Positions 1 to 10,685 of a DNA stretch of 64,000 nucleotides are shown here, piece after piece. Each line of letters begins with the position of its first letter. The stretch's first letter is position 1. Under the pieces are notes generated by a model. The model worked only from the letters and a program-made list of their open reading frames with translations. It did no database searches and was not told the DNA's origin. Source of the DNA: Cymodocea nodosa (taxonomy: Eukaryota > Streptophyta > Magnoliopsida > Alismatales > Cymodoceaceae); NCBI GenBank assembly GCA_036874045.1, contig CM072336.1:20207001-20271000 (forward strand), given 5' to 3'. A program made the translations under genes and the position numbers.

Positions 1-147
1 CACGAAGGCCTCCTTGCGAATTGAAACACCAAACCTAAACAATCAGACCATTTGAGGTATATACGCTTTCAAAAGAAACATAATTATCAGGCCTCAAGAA
101 GTGGACATGAGCCCATGACAAATGAAAAGTCTATAAAGCAAAAGTAC

Positions 148-672
148 CTTTAAGTTTTCAATTTCTACATTCAATAGACCAATCTTTTCTATGTCTCTGT
201 CAAGCATGTCGTCTGCAATTTTAATTTCATACTGCAGCTGGTGTAGAGCTTCCTGTAGTGGTCTTATCTTGAGTGTTTTTTCCACCTCTAAGTCATTCTA
301 CGTCCACAATAATCACTTTTTGCTTGTCACCAGTGGTCATGATATCTAGAACCAGGAATGTTTTTTTTGTGAGAAATTATAGTTACCCGTAGTCTTCTCT
401 CCAATTGCAATTGACTCTCCAATTCCTCCACCTTCTTTTTGAGCTTGTCCATTGTTTCTTTTAAAGTGGCTTTCTCTATTGCAGCCTAATGAAATTGTAT
501 CAGTATGAATCCAAGTTTCATAAACATTGTTTAGAGGCAATATTTAAATCATCTCTGGTCATGGTTTTCTACCAATTTCAGCATTCTGAGTTTTCTCCTT
601 GCGATCCATTGTCTCCAAGCACATTGGCAAGTGATCACTGCCCTTAGTGATCGTTGTTGATGGGAAGACTCT
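148..672 (-). CDS. Partial coiled-coil protein gene, three exons
   Basis: Three exons can be read on the minus strand: 573-672, 387-475 and 148-285. Each is bounded by AG/GT: acceptors end CATAG, CAATAG and TTAGAG; donors read GTAGAA, GTAACT and GTACTT. The phases agree (phase 1, then phase 0), giving 109 continuous codons. The product is dominated by Lys, Glu, Leu and Gln in heptad-like spacing, for example KATLKETMDKLKKKVEELE and VEKTLKIRPLQEALHQLQYE, so it is probably a long coiled coil. I do not recognise the family. The gene continues left beyond the window; an acceptor near position 40 may open the next exon, but I could not fix its frame. The first coding exon is not identified and could lie upstream at higher coordinates. 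The phase agreement argues for a real gene over chance ORFs. Confidence 0.6.
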
Positions 673-2250
673 CTATGAGTGATTAATTTAGCCTGCCAGC
701 AGTCAACACATACAAAACAAATGAATGAAAGAGATGCTAATCTTGATCGAGGAATTTAAGTTTGATTTCATATCAAATTTCAATAAGTTGAAAATTAACA
801 TGTTTTAGTACAATTTTGTGAAATAAAATCCACATTTGTTGAAATATAGGGAAGAAAGTCACCTTTTATTAACAAAATTACCATGTTGATTTGATGTCAT
901 TTTGACAAGTCAATAAAAAAAGAGAAATTTCAGTGAAATTTCAAGAACATGTGTCGATGCTTAATTATATCATCTTGATGTCCAAAAGCATTAAAATAAA
1001 AATGTAAGAACCTTTTTTTTACATGGCATCCTCTTGTGGAAATAAAATACAGACTTTGATATAGATACATATAGTTAATCAAAAAAATAAAAGCAAAACC
1101 AAAAGAATATAAAAATAGGAAATTCTATTCAAGCTTTTACAATAAGCATTGTAATTTTATTTAATTTGATGGAGGGAAACAAAAGTAACTAATGATCAAC
1201 AAAATAGAGGGATGAAATCATTGAATAAAGACATTGTGCAAAGTCAGCCAAGGGGTGTTCATCAGACTAGAGAGACGTATATAGTGAGCTTAGAAGGTAT
1301 ACCAAAAAAAAGGACAAACAAGAGAGGAAAAGGACCTTTTTCCAATAGCCGAGAGAGATTTACTTAATATATCATTTCATGGTTGTAACTAAAAAAGCAC
1401 CGTATGAGATCGGGATGGATTTTCCAGAAACAAAATTGCATATTTGACTCATCAATTCTATAGTCATGTATTGGTCTTAATTTCTAAAAATTCTAGATAC
1501 TTGATAAAAACAAACAGAAATAGATTGCACAAATACACCAACATAAAAGCTCCCAGAAGAGGAGGAGCAGGCCTCGAGTTATTCCAGCAACAGCTTGCAT
1601 TTTATTCCACAAAAACACAAGAAACTAACCGGTGAGCAATCCACCATCACAGGAATCCAAGACATGCATTTGATCAAACCTTCCATTTCAGTGATTCATC
1701 AGCAAATCCAAACAGAGAGAAGCCTGCACAAGAGGCAAGAAAGTGAAAAGATGAAGCTGGGAAACAACAGAGTCGGAAAGTTGGAATTGGAATTAAAAGG
1801 GAGGGAGGAGGGGGAGGGAGTTCATGGCCTGCAACTCTGTGTTTCATATCCCCATCCATGTCTCTTTCACTCTATCTGTTTCTTCTTTTCTGCACACAAT
1901 GGATTAGCTGGTGCCAGCTAACACAAAATTCAATGATTGAAACCTCAGGATTTGAAAGTATTGTTGCTTGCATTGATGGACCCACTCTCCTATGCATATT
2001 CTCCATTATGAGGTTGAATACCTCACAAGCAAGATACGCATCAGAACAAAATATCTTCCCAAGAACCAATTTTTCGTAGACCAACTTCTTTAAAGTTTGA
2101 AAATTCTAATTTCATAATGGTGTTAATAAAGATACCTCTCTCAATGATCATACCTGCATAAAAATCAGGAGATCAGAAAATTGAATTTGGTCAACCTCAA
2201 GATGTGCCTGTGGATGCTGTAATCAATTCCTCCCTCACAGGGATCATCTT
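673..2250. other. Non-coding stretch, no supported gene
   Basis: AT-rich DNA with only short ORFs (about 60-108 codons) of low-complexity or hydrophobic character and no domain that I recognise. It may be intron or 5' flank of the minus-strand coiled-coil gene to its left. No repeat termini were found. Confidence 0.4.
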
Positions 2251-2436
2251 CTATGTATCATACGAAACTGGTTTTCCTCTTTGATTTTCATCATCGTCAA
2301 AATTTTTATCATCATTTGAAAGATAAAAAACCTGCCAACTACTATGATCATCAGCTCCATATGAGAGAGGCTGAATACTTCCAACCATTGGCTGACTGCA
2401 AGAAGAACTAACCCATGCTGAGATTGTGAGAAACAA
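2251..2436 (-). CDS. Possible exon of unknown gene
   Basis: A minus-strand reading frame with fairly normal amino-acid composition (SIQPLSYGADDHSSWQ, then an Asp/Asn-rich tail) ends in TAG at 2251. An AG acceptor (CTCAG) precedes the Trp-Val-Ser segment, and a possible GT donor follows SSWQ. It could be an upstream exon of the coiled-coil gene at 148-672, a terminal exon of another gene, or chance. No family is recognised. Confidence 0.25.
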   Translation of the reverse strand: MFLTISAWVSSSCSQPMVGSIQPLSYGADDHSSWQVFYLSNDDKNFDDDENQRGKPVSYDT

Positions 2437-2938
2437 AATTATTTCTAACGGGAGATGAATGTGACTGAATTAAATAAGAAGGTGGCTGTGTTGGACCAAT
2501 GTGCTGATCAGCAAGGAAGGAAAATTCAACCATCCAAGGACATGGTTTGGTTAGTTTGGAATTAGATATCAACCCTTTGACTCAAGAGTGATAAATGCAA
2601 GATTGAAGGTTTTGATTGGTTCAAATTACAAGATCCTGAGATTATAATCACAATTTTTGAATTGATTGTTTTTGTCATGAAATGTTGTGTATATTTTGAA
2701 CACTTAAGAAAAAAAAGATCATATTTTTTGTGGCTGTTAATGGAAAATTTATCTAACAAGCATGAACAATAATGGATTTTTAACAAGCGCATGTCAATTT
2801 CAAATTTAGAAAACATGGTTATCCTTTTTTATTAATGAAAATATTTACAGTTCAGAAATAAACCTAAAGAACCAAGCATACACAAGACACATTCTCTACC
2901 ACAGGCAATACAAACCGGCTTGGCTCCAGTCGCACCGC
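2437..2938. other. Intergenic spacer and 3' flank of the protamine-like gene
   Basis: Mostly AT-rich non-coding sequence. The right-hand 110 bases are the likely 3' UTR of the minus-strand gene ending at 2939. No other gene is seen. Confidence 0.5.
2828..2833 (-). terminator. Candidate poly(A) signal AATAAA
   Basis: AATAAA on the minus strand, about 105 bases past the stop codon of the protamine-like gene, at a usual 3' UTR distance. Confidence 0.5.
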
Positions 2939-4609
2939 TCAATCAGAAGCCGACCCGGCCGGTCCGATAAGCTGAGGCATGCTCTTCCAGAAACATCCAT
3001 CGGGGGACGACGATGACGGCACCAACCTCGTCGGCTCCGATTTACACCGCGTCAACGCAAAAGGAGCTGCCACCGTTATAACACCGTCGCCGACGTTGCT
3101 TCCTACTTTCTTCATTGGTGGCTCAGCCGTCGGTCCATCATCGCAAGAAGCCGCCGGTGGTGACTTGGCGCCGGACTCGGTGACCGGTTGTTCCTTACTT
3201 CCAACTACACTCACGTCAGCCTTATTCTCCACCTCTTCCGCCCCCCCTGCCGTCGGTCTCTCTCCGCTACCGTGCCGCTGCCGGCGAAGATGCGGCTCCC
3301 ACCGGAGGAAATCAGCTTTGCTGACCCACGTCTCCTTCGACACCTCCATAGATAACTTGGGCTCGTACATCATCAGCAGGAGGCATTCCGGCAACTCGCT
3401 CTTCTCCTTCTTCGCCGCCGGAGCCATCGCCTTCGATCCCTTCTCCGATGAGGAGCTCCACCTCCTCTTGGCCTCCTTCTCCATCGACCATCTAGCCTCC
3501 CCCTCCGACGAAAAACTCGATCTCCTTCCTTCCCTATGTGATGTCGACCTCCTCATCTCCTTCTCTGTCGAGAAGCTCCACCTGCTTCCGTCCTTCCTCG
3601 TGCGCCTTCTCACCTCCTCTGCAACCACGCTCTTCATCTTCTTTGTTTTCTCCTCCTCCTCTGCTTCCTTCTCTGCACCATCCCTACCAGCAGCAATTTC
3701 TTCTCCGTTGCCGTTGTTTTCAATCACGGCCATGCTTTCCGGTGTAGACCCATTTCGTAATCCTGCAACTTTCACAAGCCCCTCATGCCAAACCCTCAGC
3801 TTGTCCTGCTTCTTCCTCTTATCTATTCCCACTTCTTCTTCTCGTTCTTTATCACCATCTTCTTCTTCCTCTTCTTCAACCTCGGCTTTCAATCTACTCT
3901 GGAGGGCAGTAACCCTACAAGGATCAGATCTGTACCTCATAAGCAACAGCGCATTCTTGGGTGGAACACAAGGAGCTTGAACCTCTCCTCCTACTTCCTC
4001 TTCGATCTCGAAGTTCCTCCTTTTCTGGAAGGCGAGTTCTCTCTGCAGCTCACCGGCAACCTGCTCAAGTTGATTCCCCCTTGTCCTTCTACTCCTCCTC
4101 CCCGCCACCTCCTCCACCACCATCACCCCCAACACCTTCTCCTTCCTCCACAAGCGACAGCACGGCCTCCTCGTCCTGAAGCAGCAGTTCACCTCGGATC
4201 CGAAGCTCCTCAACGCATCACGCACCACTCTCAGCGGCAGATGCCCCCAACTCTGGTGCCGGCTCCTCTCTTCCACTCTCCTGAAACTTCCACTCCTCCT
4301 CGATCTCATCCCTGCAACAGACGCCACCGCCACTGCCGCCGCCGCCGCCGCCCTCCTCCTCCTGCGTGAGGTCTTGACCCTGACTTGGCCAATGCACGTC
4401 ACCTTGGGGGAGGACGGTTCGGCGGCGGTGGACGGGAACATGGCCGGGGATCGTCCTCCTGCACCACCTCTGGTGCTGCTTCTCAGCCTCGTTGGCATTG
4501 TTCTTGACGGGAAGCAGACGAACAAATCTCCTCCTCTGATGCCGCCGCCGCCGCCGCCACCGCCGCCCCTGGTGGTCCGGTGCGACTGTGACCTCTCTCC
4601 CATCTCCAT
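2939..4609 (-). CDS. Protamine P1 family-like protein (plant, single exon)
   Basis: A 556-codon uninterrupted frame, GC-rich unlike its surroundings. Conserved blocks in order: GDLFVCFPSR near residue 27, KVTCIGQVRVK near residue 69, a basic segment with WGHLPLRVVRDALRSFGSE, then NALLLMRYRSDPCRV near residue 223, an acidic/basic low-complexity middle (Glu runs, RRSSFSSEGE-type repeats), ELPECLLLMMYEPKLSMEV near residue 400, and LTRCKSEPTR close to the C-terminus. These blocks match a plant family of unknown biochemical role annotated 'protamine P1 family protein'; the name reflects Arg/Ser richness, not true protamines. Two Met codons (4609, 4603) are possible starts, both just before a poly-Gly tract. 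No signal peptide or membrane segment is seen. A poly(A) signal lies about 105 bases downstream. The reading frame is intact, so the gene is probably functional. Confidence 0.8.
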   Translation of the reverse strand: MEMGERSQSHRTTRGGGGGGGGGIRGGDLFVCFPSRTMPTRLRSSTRGGAGGRSPAMFPSTAAEPSSPKVTCIGQVRVKTSRRRRRAAAAAAVAVASVAGMRSRRSGSFRRVEERSRHQSWGHLPLRVVRDALRSFGSEVNCCFRTRRPCCRLWRKEKVLGVMVVEEVAGRRSRRTRGNQLEQVAGELQRELAFQKRRNFEIEEEVGGEVQAPCVPPKNALLLMRYRSDPCRVTALQSRLKAEVEEEEEEDGDKEREEEVGIDKRKKQDKLRVWHEGLVKVAGLRNGSTPESMAVIENNGNGEEIAAGRDGAEKEAEEEEKTKKMKSVVAEEVRRRTRKDGSRWSFSTEKEMRRSTSHREGRRSSFSSEGEARWSMEKEAKRRWSSSSEKGSKAMAPAAKKEKSELPECLLLMMYEPKLSMEVSKETWVSKADFLRWEPHLRRQRHGSGERPTAGGAEEVENKADVSVVGSKEQPVTESGAKSPPAASCDDGPTAEPPMKKVGSNVGDGVITVAAPFALTRCKSEPTRLVPSSSSPDGCFWKSMPQLIGPAGSASD

Positions 4610-5877
4610 CCTCGTCGACTGTGGTGACGATGAAAGATTTCAACTTTCTTTTTCCCACAAATTCCGATTGCAGTGCGTTGTCTGGAGAATGCTTCCAAAA
4701 GTGTCAAGTCGGCCGACAAGGTACAGAGTACGGACAACAGTGTGTATCTTTCGATAACGATAATATTTTTTAAAGAAAAGATTAATATATCATAAGATAT
4801 AATATTTTTTTATGCTGAATTTAAAAACTCAATAATAAATACAAATCTCTTTTTACCATCATTAAAATATCTGTCAGAAAATATAACGTTAGAATTTAAA
4901 ATTTAAAATTTAGATCTAACTTGTATGCAAAGAAAACGGAAGAAAAGAAAATGTTGAAAGTTGATTTAGTTTGTGTACTTAGTGAATATTAAAATTTAAA
5001 ATATTTTTTAAATATAAAAGGATTTTTCATCTCCATTTTTTAACCTTAACTTTCAGAAAAAAAACAGTAATTATTTCTTCACGATCTTGACATAGAAGAA
5101 AATATTACATAAAAAATTTTATTTAAAGAATGGTAATATTATATAGAAATGTAATGTAAATTTTATTGAAATCTAACATGATATATATTAAAATGTAACA
5201 TAGTTTTTATTAAAATATAATTTAATTTTTTTAATAATATTTTATGTATAATAATTATTAAAAGATTTATCTAGATTTTTTATATACTTATCATAGCTTA
5301 TTTCAAATTATCATTAACTTTCAAGTTAAATTTTAAATTTTTTTATCATTTTTAAATTTAAATTCCATTATTTTCTAACACACGTACAAACATTTAAATG
5401 TTAAATTTCATCTTTTTCTATCATGCAAATAAATCGTTTTTTCGTTTCTATCATTTTTCATGATTCTTTGAATTTTCTTTTCCATCGTAAAGACTCCTTG
5501 AAAGTACTATGGATGTTGGTATTTATTGTATGTGATGATTTCATCGGAAATACACAAGCATTGCATACATGTAGATTGGTAGATGAGAAGATACCGTGTA
5601 TGTCGTAAACTTTTCATATAACGTAGCACGTTTTTCTTCAAACTCTTGTTGTTATCTGTGGGAAAAGTGCAATTGCCCGTTGTTTTTGCTTGTGCTAGAT
5701 AGATACAATGTGCGATGGTAAATTTTTATCATATTACAAGCCAAATACGTTCAATGTTCTTAAAGATTAATCGCATATCCTTGTCATGGTGTCATAAACA
5801 TGTAAAATATTGTTCATGTAGCTATTTTTGAGTTCTACGTCATTTTCCTTGAATAGGTTCTTTTGGGCACTTCCAGG
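4610..5877. other. AT-rich intergenic region
   Basis: The first ~150 bases are GC-rich and probably hold the 5' UTR and promoter of the protamine-like gene. The rest is very AT-rich with many short A/T runs. No coding signal or repeat termini are seen. Confidence 0.5.
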
Positions 5878-5885
5878 CAAGTAAG

Positions 5886-6706
5886 TATACATGTCAAATG
5901 GGTTTAATCAATGTGGATTAGCTTGACTTAGTTTGTAATATATCAATCTGATTGGGTTTGATCTAAAAAATTAGGTTAAACTAGACCAATAAATTTTAAG
6001 ATTTCAATTTATAAGCTTGGTCAGGTTAGCTCATGAGTTGAGCTAGGTCAATCCAACCCATAAGTCAGGCTAGGTTAGCCCACGAGTTGCCTATAGGTAT
6101 AATTTATAAAATCTATATTTAAGTATATAAATGATTTATAATTTATAAATGACGTATGATTTAGTAATTTCATATGTTCAATTTTCATTTAATTTAACAA
6201 ATTAATGGTGATTTGTGAACAAAAAATAAAAGATATAGCAATATATATATAACAATAATAAGCTAAAAATAATCAATATATAAAAATATAATATATTAAA
6301 AAATGTAAAAATTGTAAACAATGAATAAAAATAAAAATAATTATAATAAATGAATAAATAAAAAGATAATATTAACAACATATTAAAAATGCCAACTAAA
6401 AAATAAAATAAAAAATGTAAAAAGAAAAATAAAATATTATAATATATACTAATAATACTTATATTTAATTTAATATATTTACTTAAAAATACATAAAATA
6501 TTTATAATAAAAAAAATTATCTTACTAACTCCTAGGTTGACCCATAGGCTAGCTCAACCCTAACCTATATGGGTTGGGTCTATACACCAAGTAGGGTTAG
6601 CTTGAAAAAATTTTAATTTTTTTAGACCTACCTAATCTAGCTCATAGCTTGTATGGGCTTTTATTTTTGAGTCAAACTAGCTTGACTCAACCCACTGATA
6701 TGTCTA
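5886..6706. mobile_element. hAT-type MITE, 821 bp, 8-bp TSD
   Basis: The ends are imperfect inverted repeats: the left end starts TATACATGTCAAATGGGTT, and the right end on the opposite strand starts TAGACATATCAGTGGGTT. Flanking direct repeats of 8 bp, CAAGTAAG (5878-5885) and CAAGAAAG (6707-6714), agree at 7 of 8 positions. An 8-bp target duplication is characteristic of the hAT superfamily. Subterminal GGTTAG/CTAACC-like words are repeated near both ends, and the middle is extremely AT-rich. No transposase is encoded, so it is non-autonomous. Confidence 0.65.
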
Positions 6707-6714
6707 CAAGAAAG

Positions 6715-7952
6715 TTTGGTATCCACAAAGGAGGATTGTATCTTACCTATTGTTAAATGATAGATACCATATGCATATCAACAATTAGTGTGATTACTTG
6801 AATATGTAATTCACTAACCATATTTATAGTGTCATCAAGTAACTATTGGTTTGGGAAAAACAAAGGTTGTCTCAAATGTTAATGGTAATTTAAAATTACC
6901 AATTTATACATATAATTTAGTATTGACTAGGGAAACATGCTATCTCAGAAATTAGAACATGTGCAATATAAAGGAGATGCATTATAAATAAAAAATGTCA
7001 ATTAAACATATAAAGGGTTGGCTACCATTAGATATAAACAAGTAATAATAACAAAAGTAAAAGTTTTTAAGTTTCATTTGGTTCACCATCCCTACGATTG
7101 TTCAATTGATTCTATAGGGTTTTTTGCTATCTCCTCATCCATTAAGAAGTCATGTGTAATTGCCTTTTTGCCTCTTCATTGTAGGGTTTTGTGTTTGACA
7201 AGATGAGTGGCATATGAAGGACGCCAAGGTCAAGTTCCAACAAGTGAAGGGTAACATGGGCATAGGTAATTTAGAGCTAGACTTATATTGAAGGAGACAT
7301 TCGTATTAAGTTTGAATTCTTTCCCTCATGAACTTTTCGATTGCATCACTTGTTAACGATTGATGACCTCTACCAATCAACTCAAGTCTTAAGCTAACTC
7401 TTGATTTGATTTGCCTTCTCCTTTACCTGGGCATGGAGGGATTTGAATTGGTTGTATTATGTCTATGTGGCCTACCTCTAGCTCTTGATCAACTAATTCC
7501 AACTTCTCGTAGAGGAGTTGTGCCTCCTCTTGTTTGGCCTTTAAGGCCTCCTTGGTTGCCTCCATCTTGTGGTTGTAACATTGGAAGCATTCCTTACATG
7601 TCTAATTAAGTCAAGTGGCCAAAGAGGAGCTTCACATAAATGCTCATTTGCATTAATACAAGGTTATTTAGGCAAAGTTTACAGTACTTTATGGTAAAAG
7701 CCAAAAGGATATGTCAATGAATGCTTGGTTGAACTCCTCCCATACATTGGTGTTTATATGACATGAAGGAGAATGACACTAGAGACATTATATACCTCCA
7801 TTAGCCATTGTCCCAACTTATTACTTGGGAACTTGGGATGGTTAGTCGACTCATAGATGTTTTTGAGGGTCTTGCATGTTATGGCATCCCTCTTGGCTAG
7901 TTTTCACTGCTTATCTCAATACAAGCATGTGGAGCATCCATCTCGATCACCA
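6715..7952. other. Intergenic region, possibly with old transposon debris
   Basis: No intact gene. On the minus strand around 7690-7790 a short stretch reads NVWEEFNQAFIDIS, reminiscent of the W..F...F pattern of Ty3/gypsy capsids, but stops surround it. The remainder holds only short ORFs. Confidence 0.3.
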
Positions 7953-9308
7953 TGTGTATTAATGTGAAAAGTTTTTATATTAATAAATTCTTTTAGGAGT
8001 AAACAAACAACCTTTCACACAAATTAGATATTAAGTTCAATTTGTATTTTAACTGCAAGTGCACAGTGTATTTGTGTGTAAGTACAGGTCGATCCCATAG
8101 AGATTGAGTAAGAATTATATACTATTTTTACTTTTTATATTGGAGTTTATATGTGTTTAGTTAAGCATTTCGTTGGGTTACAGTTAACTCAATGAACTAA
8201 TCTCGTGGATTTAAGTTAACTCCACGAGTCTATCTTTCCAGTTAACTACTGTTATTTACAAAGAAATTCGGTCAACTATTAAGCAGTTCCACAGAATGTA
8301 AATAACATCAATTAAGCTATTTAATGTTAGTTAATCTGAGATTTATCATTAAGCAACACTAACATTTAGATATTTTAAACAGTAACCATTAAAATCTTTA
8401 AGTATCTAGACGAATCAATTTCAGTAAACAATAAAACTATTTTCTATTTTCTGAATCAAACAAACACAAAACATTCACAATACTGACAATGGTAACATTA
8501 ATCACGATACAAAACAAACAATATAACACTTTAATACTAAATTAAACATAGATAATTTGTTACTTTTGGTATTTTTGTTTTGATATGTTCTTGAAAATGA
8601 ATGAAACGTGAAATGTAAAAATCTATATTAATAGTAAAAACTTTCATCACTACATGCGACGTGATTACACTACTAAAAACTTAATCACTTACAATCTTGC
8701 CTCCTCTCCCTATAGAATCGCGAACCAAGAATTGTAAAATGATCTCATCTTCAGCATACTAGCATCAACCCAAAACCAAGGCTAGAAGCTTTACGATCTC
8801 CTAAGATATGAGTCAGTGCTTGGTGAAAATGGCTTCCCTTCCTACGACGTGATCACTCCTTAAAGTGGTTGTTAATCACTGTGTTTGGCTCAGAATCGAC
8901 TCGACATTCAAAAAGTATCCTCACAGACCTTTGATGGTTGGTGATTTTAGTGGTGTGGTGGAGCTTCAGGGAACTTCCGACGCTTCATGTAGTTAGCACG
9001 ATTCTTTACACACTTCACATACATTTTTTCTTCATTTTTTATATTTCTTTCGGTAGTAACTACTTCTACTTAAATGATCAGTTGAATTTCCTTCATTCAT
9101 ATCAATGATGGTGATTTCTTCTTCATTCCATGAGTGAATTCTTGCGTAATACGTGTAATCATGGTTTTCCTTCGAATTTCCTGTTTCTACAACTGATACA
9201 ATGGCATGTTAGAAAATAAATAGTCTATGGAGTTAATGTAACTCAACAGACTTACTTCGTTGATTTAACTATAAAACACGTGCAAATAAGAAATAACTTA
9301 TAAACTTA
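7953..9308 (-). repeat. Element D, 3' LTR, left part (Athila-like, minus)
   Basis: Homologous to the LTRs of A, B and E in this window. It carries the marker block read on the minus strand as ATCGACCTGTACTTGCA near 8085, the GAGTTA/TAACTC inverted repeats at about 8165-8245, and the block common to all copies near 8700-9000. The LTR is interrupted at 9308 by element H and resumes at 49994. Together the two parts make about 1.92 kb, close to the 1.83 kb of E. The left end is degenerate, so 7953 is approximate. Confidence 0.7.
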
Positions 9309-10685
9309 TGTAGGATCGTATGGCTACACAAGAGGGGGGTGAATTGTGTTTTTCAACATTTTCGAATATAATTGAAACTTTAAAACTTAAAAACAAGTCA
9401 AGACACTGTTTTCATAAAATCATTTTTATTCAAGGTTTCAATTACAATATACAATTCAATTCTCCTCAGAAATTGTAGATACAATTATATATCAATACCA
9501 TGTTTCATCTATACAATTTCATAACTACAAACAGAGAAAACTAATATGCGAAATTTAAAACATTTCTCCCTGTTTGAGATCTTTCTTCTTCTTCTTCTTT
9601 TTCTTCTTCAGCAATTCTTCAATGACAAATATTTTGTCTTTCTTTGCTTCACCGAATTTGCTTTCTTCTGATACTTCAGATCTTCAGTGACATAAATCTG
9701 ACTTTTTCTACTTCACTAAATTTTCTTCCATCTAATACTTTAAATCTTCAACGACATATATCTTACCTTTTTATGCTTCATTGAATTTTCTTCCACTTGA
9801 GAGCTTCTCCCTAAAGAGGTGTTTTTAATCCCTGAAAAGATTTTTCTTTTGGTGTGCAGGGATAATTGATCAACGAGAATTCTATGCCTTTTATATTGTA
9901 TCTTCATTTCATGCATATCCTCCACGTTTAATCACTACCAGTTTTCCACTTCTTCACGTCTTTTCTTTTCCTTCATCGAAATACACACATTCTGACCCAC
10001 GTTTTCATTTTGAATTTTCTTTAATCATTAATCCTGGATCTTTGAAAAATTTCCTGCAAAATAAACTTTCTCTTCCAAAATTTTTCATCAAGTATAATAA
10101 GTTGTTACTTTAATGTTAACTAAACGAGTAACACAAATAGATATAAAACTTAATGTTTCTAACTTAACGAGTTCCTCATGTGTCAACTCACGTGACAAGT
10201 ACTGTAGTTAACTCAACGAACTAAGTCCGTAGTGTTACGCTAACTCAACGAACCATCTCCGTAGTGTTACGATAACTCAACGAACTATCTCTATTGTGTT
10301 ACAGATAACTCAACGAACTAGTAATAAACAAATGTTTTTATAATAAGAATTTTACCACGTGCAAAAATAACAACTTAAGTTTTCTAACGCTAACCTAACG
10401 CATTGCCTTAGTGTTTAATATAGCAACTCAACACGTTTAGTTATGTTAACTTAATGAGTTAAACATATGCACCTCACGTGATACAATATAACATTCGTAA
10501 CTTATAATTTCACCATGTGTACAACACTAACTTAACGAGTTCTTCTCTTCTTTTACTCACTAAGTTAACGAGTTCTCATGTGACTTATTTTAATCTTTAA
10601 GCCTTTAACTTAATGAGTTTTCACGTGACCTCTATACGAACAAAACTTTAACTTAATGAGTTGTCTAAACGTGCACTGTTCATGA
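9309..10685 (-). mobile_element. Element H, solo Sirevirus-like LTR, left part
   Basis: It starts TGTAGG, and after the C insertion it ends CTCAACA at 49988. The target duplication ACTTA (9304-9308 and 49989-49993) is perfect. Read on the minus strand it begins TGTTGAGTATTTTGTTTTG and ends in a CAATTCACCCCCC-type block followed by CCTACA, as do the copia-type LTRs C and F. No internal region exists, so it is a solo LTR of about 1.64 kb. Element C inserted at CATGA (10681-10685). Confidence 0.75.
10209..10321. repeat. Tandem repeat, ~32-bp unit, about 3.5 copies
   Basis: Consecutive units begin TAACTCAACGAAC and end GTGTTAC, with a 32-33 bp period, inside solo LTR H. The unit contains the same TAACTCAACG word that forms one arm of the inverted repeats elsewhere in the window. 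Confidence 0.8.

Noticed and set aside
2979-3980. 333-codon plus-strand ORF opposite the protamine-like gene
   Set aside because: It is the antisense of a GC-rich, low-complexity coding sequence; Ser/Leu/Pro-rich with no domain. The minus-strand frame holds the conserved family blocks.
3785-4757. Other ORFs on both strands at 3538-4757
   Set aside because: Low-complexity shadows of the same GC-rich gene or of its 5' flank.
5886-6706. Helitron interpretation of the AT-rich element
   Set aside because: It has inverted termini and an 8-bp target duplication, which Helitrons lack.
7690-7790. Capsid-like NVWEEFNQAFIDIS on the minus strand
   Set aside because: Too short and surrounded by stops; could be chance. 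Mentioned only in the intergenic entry.
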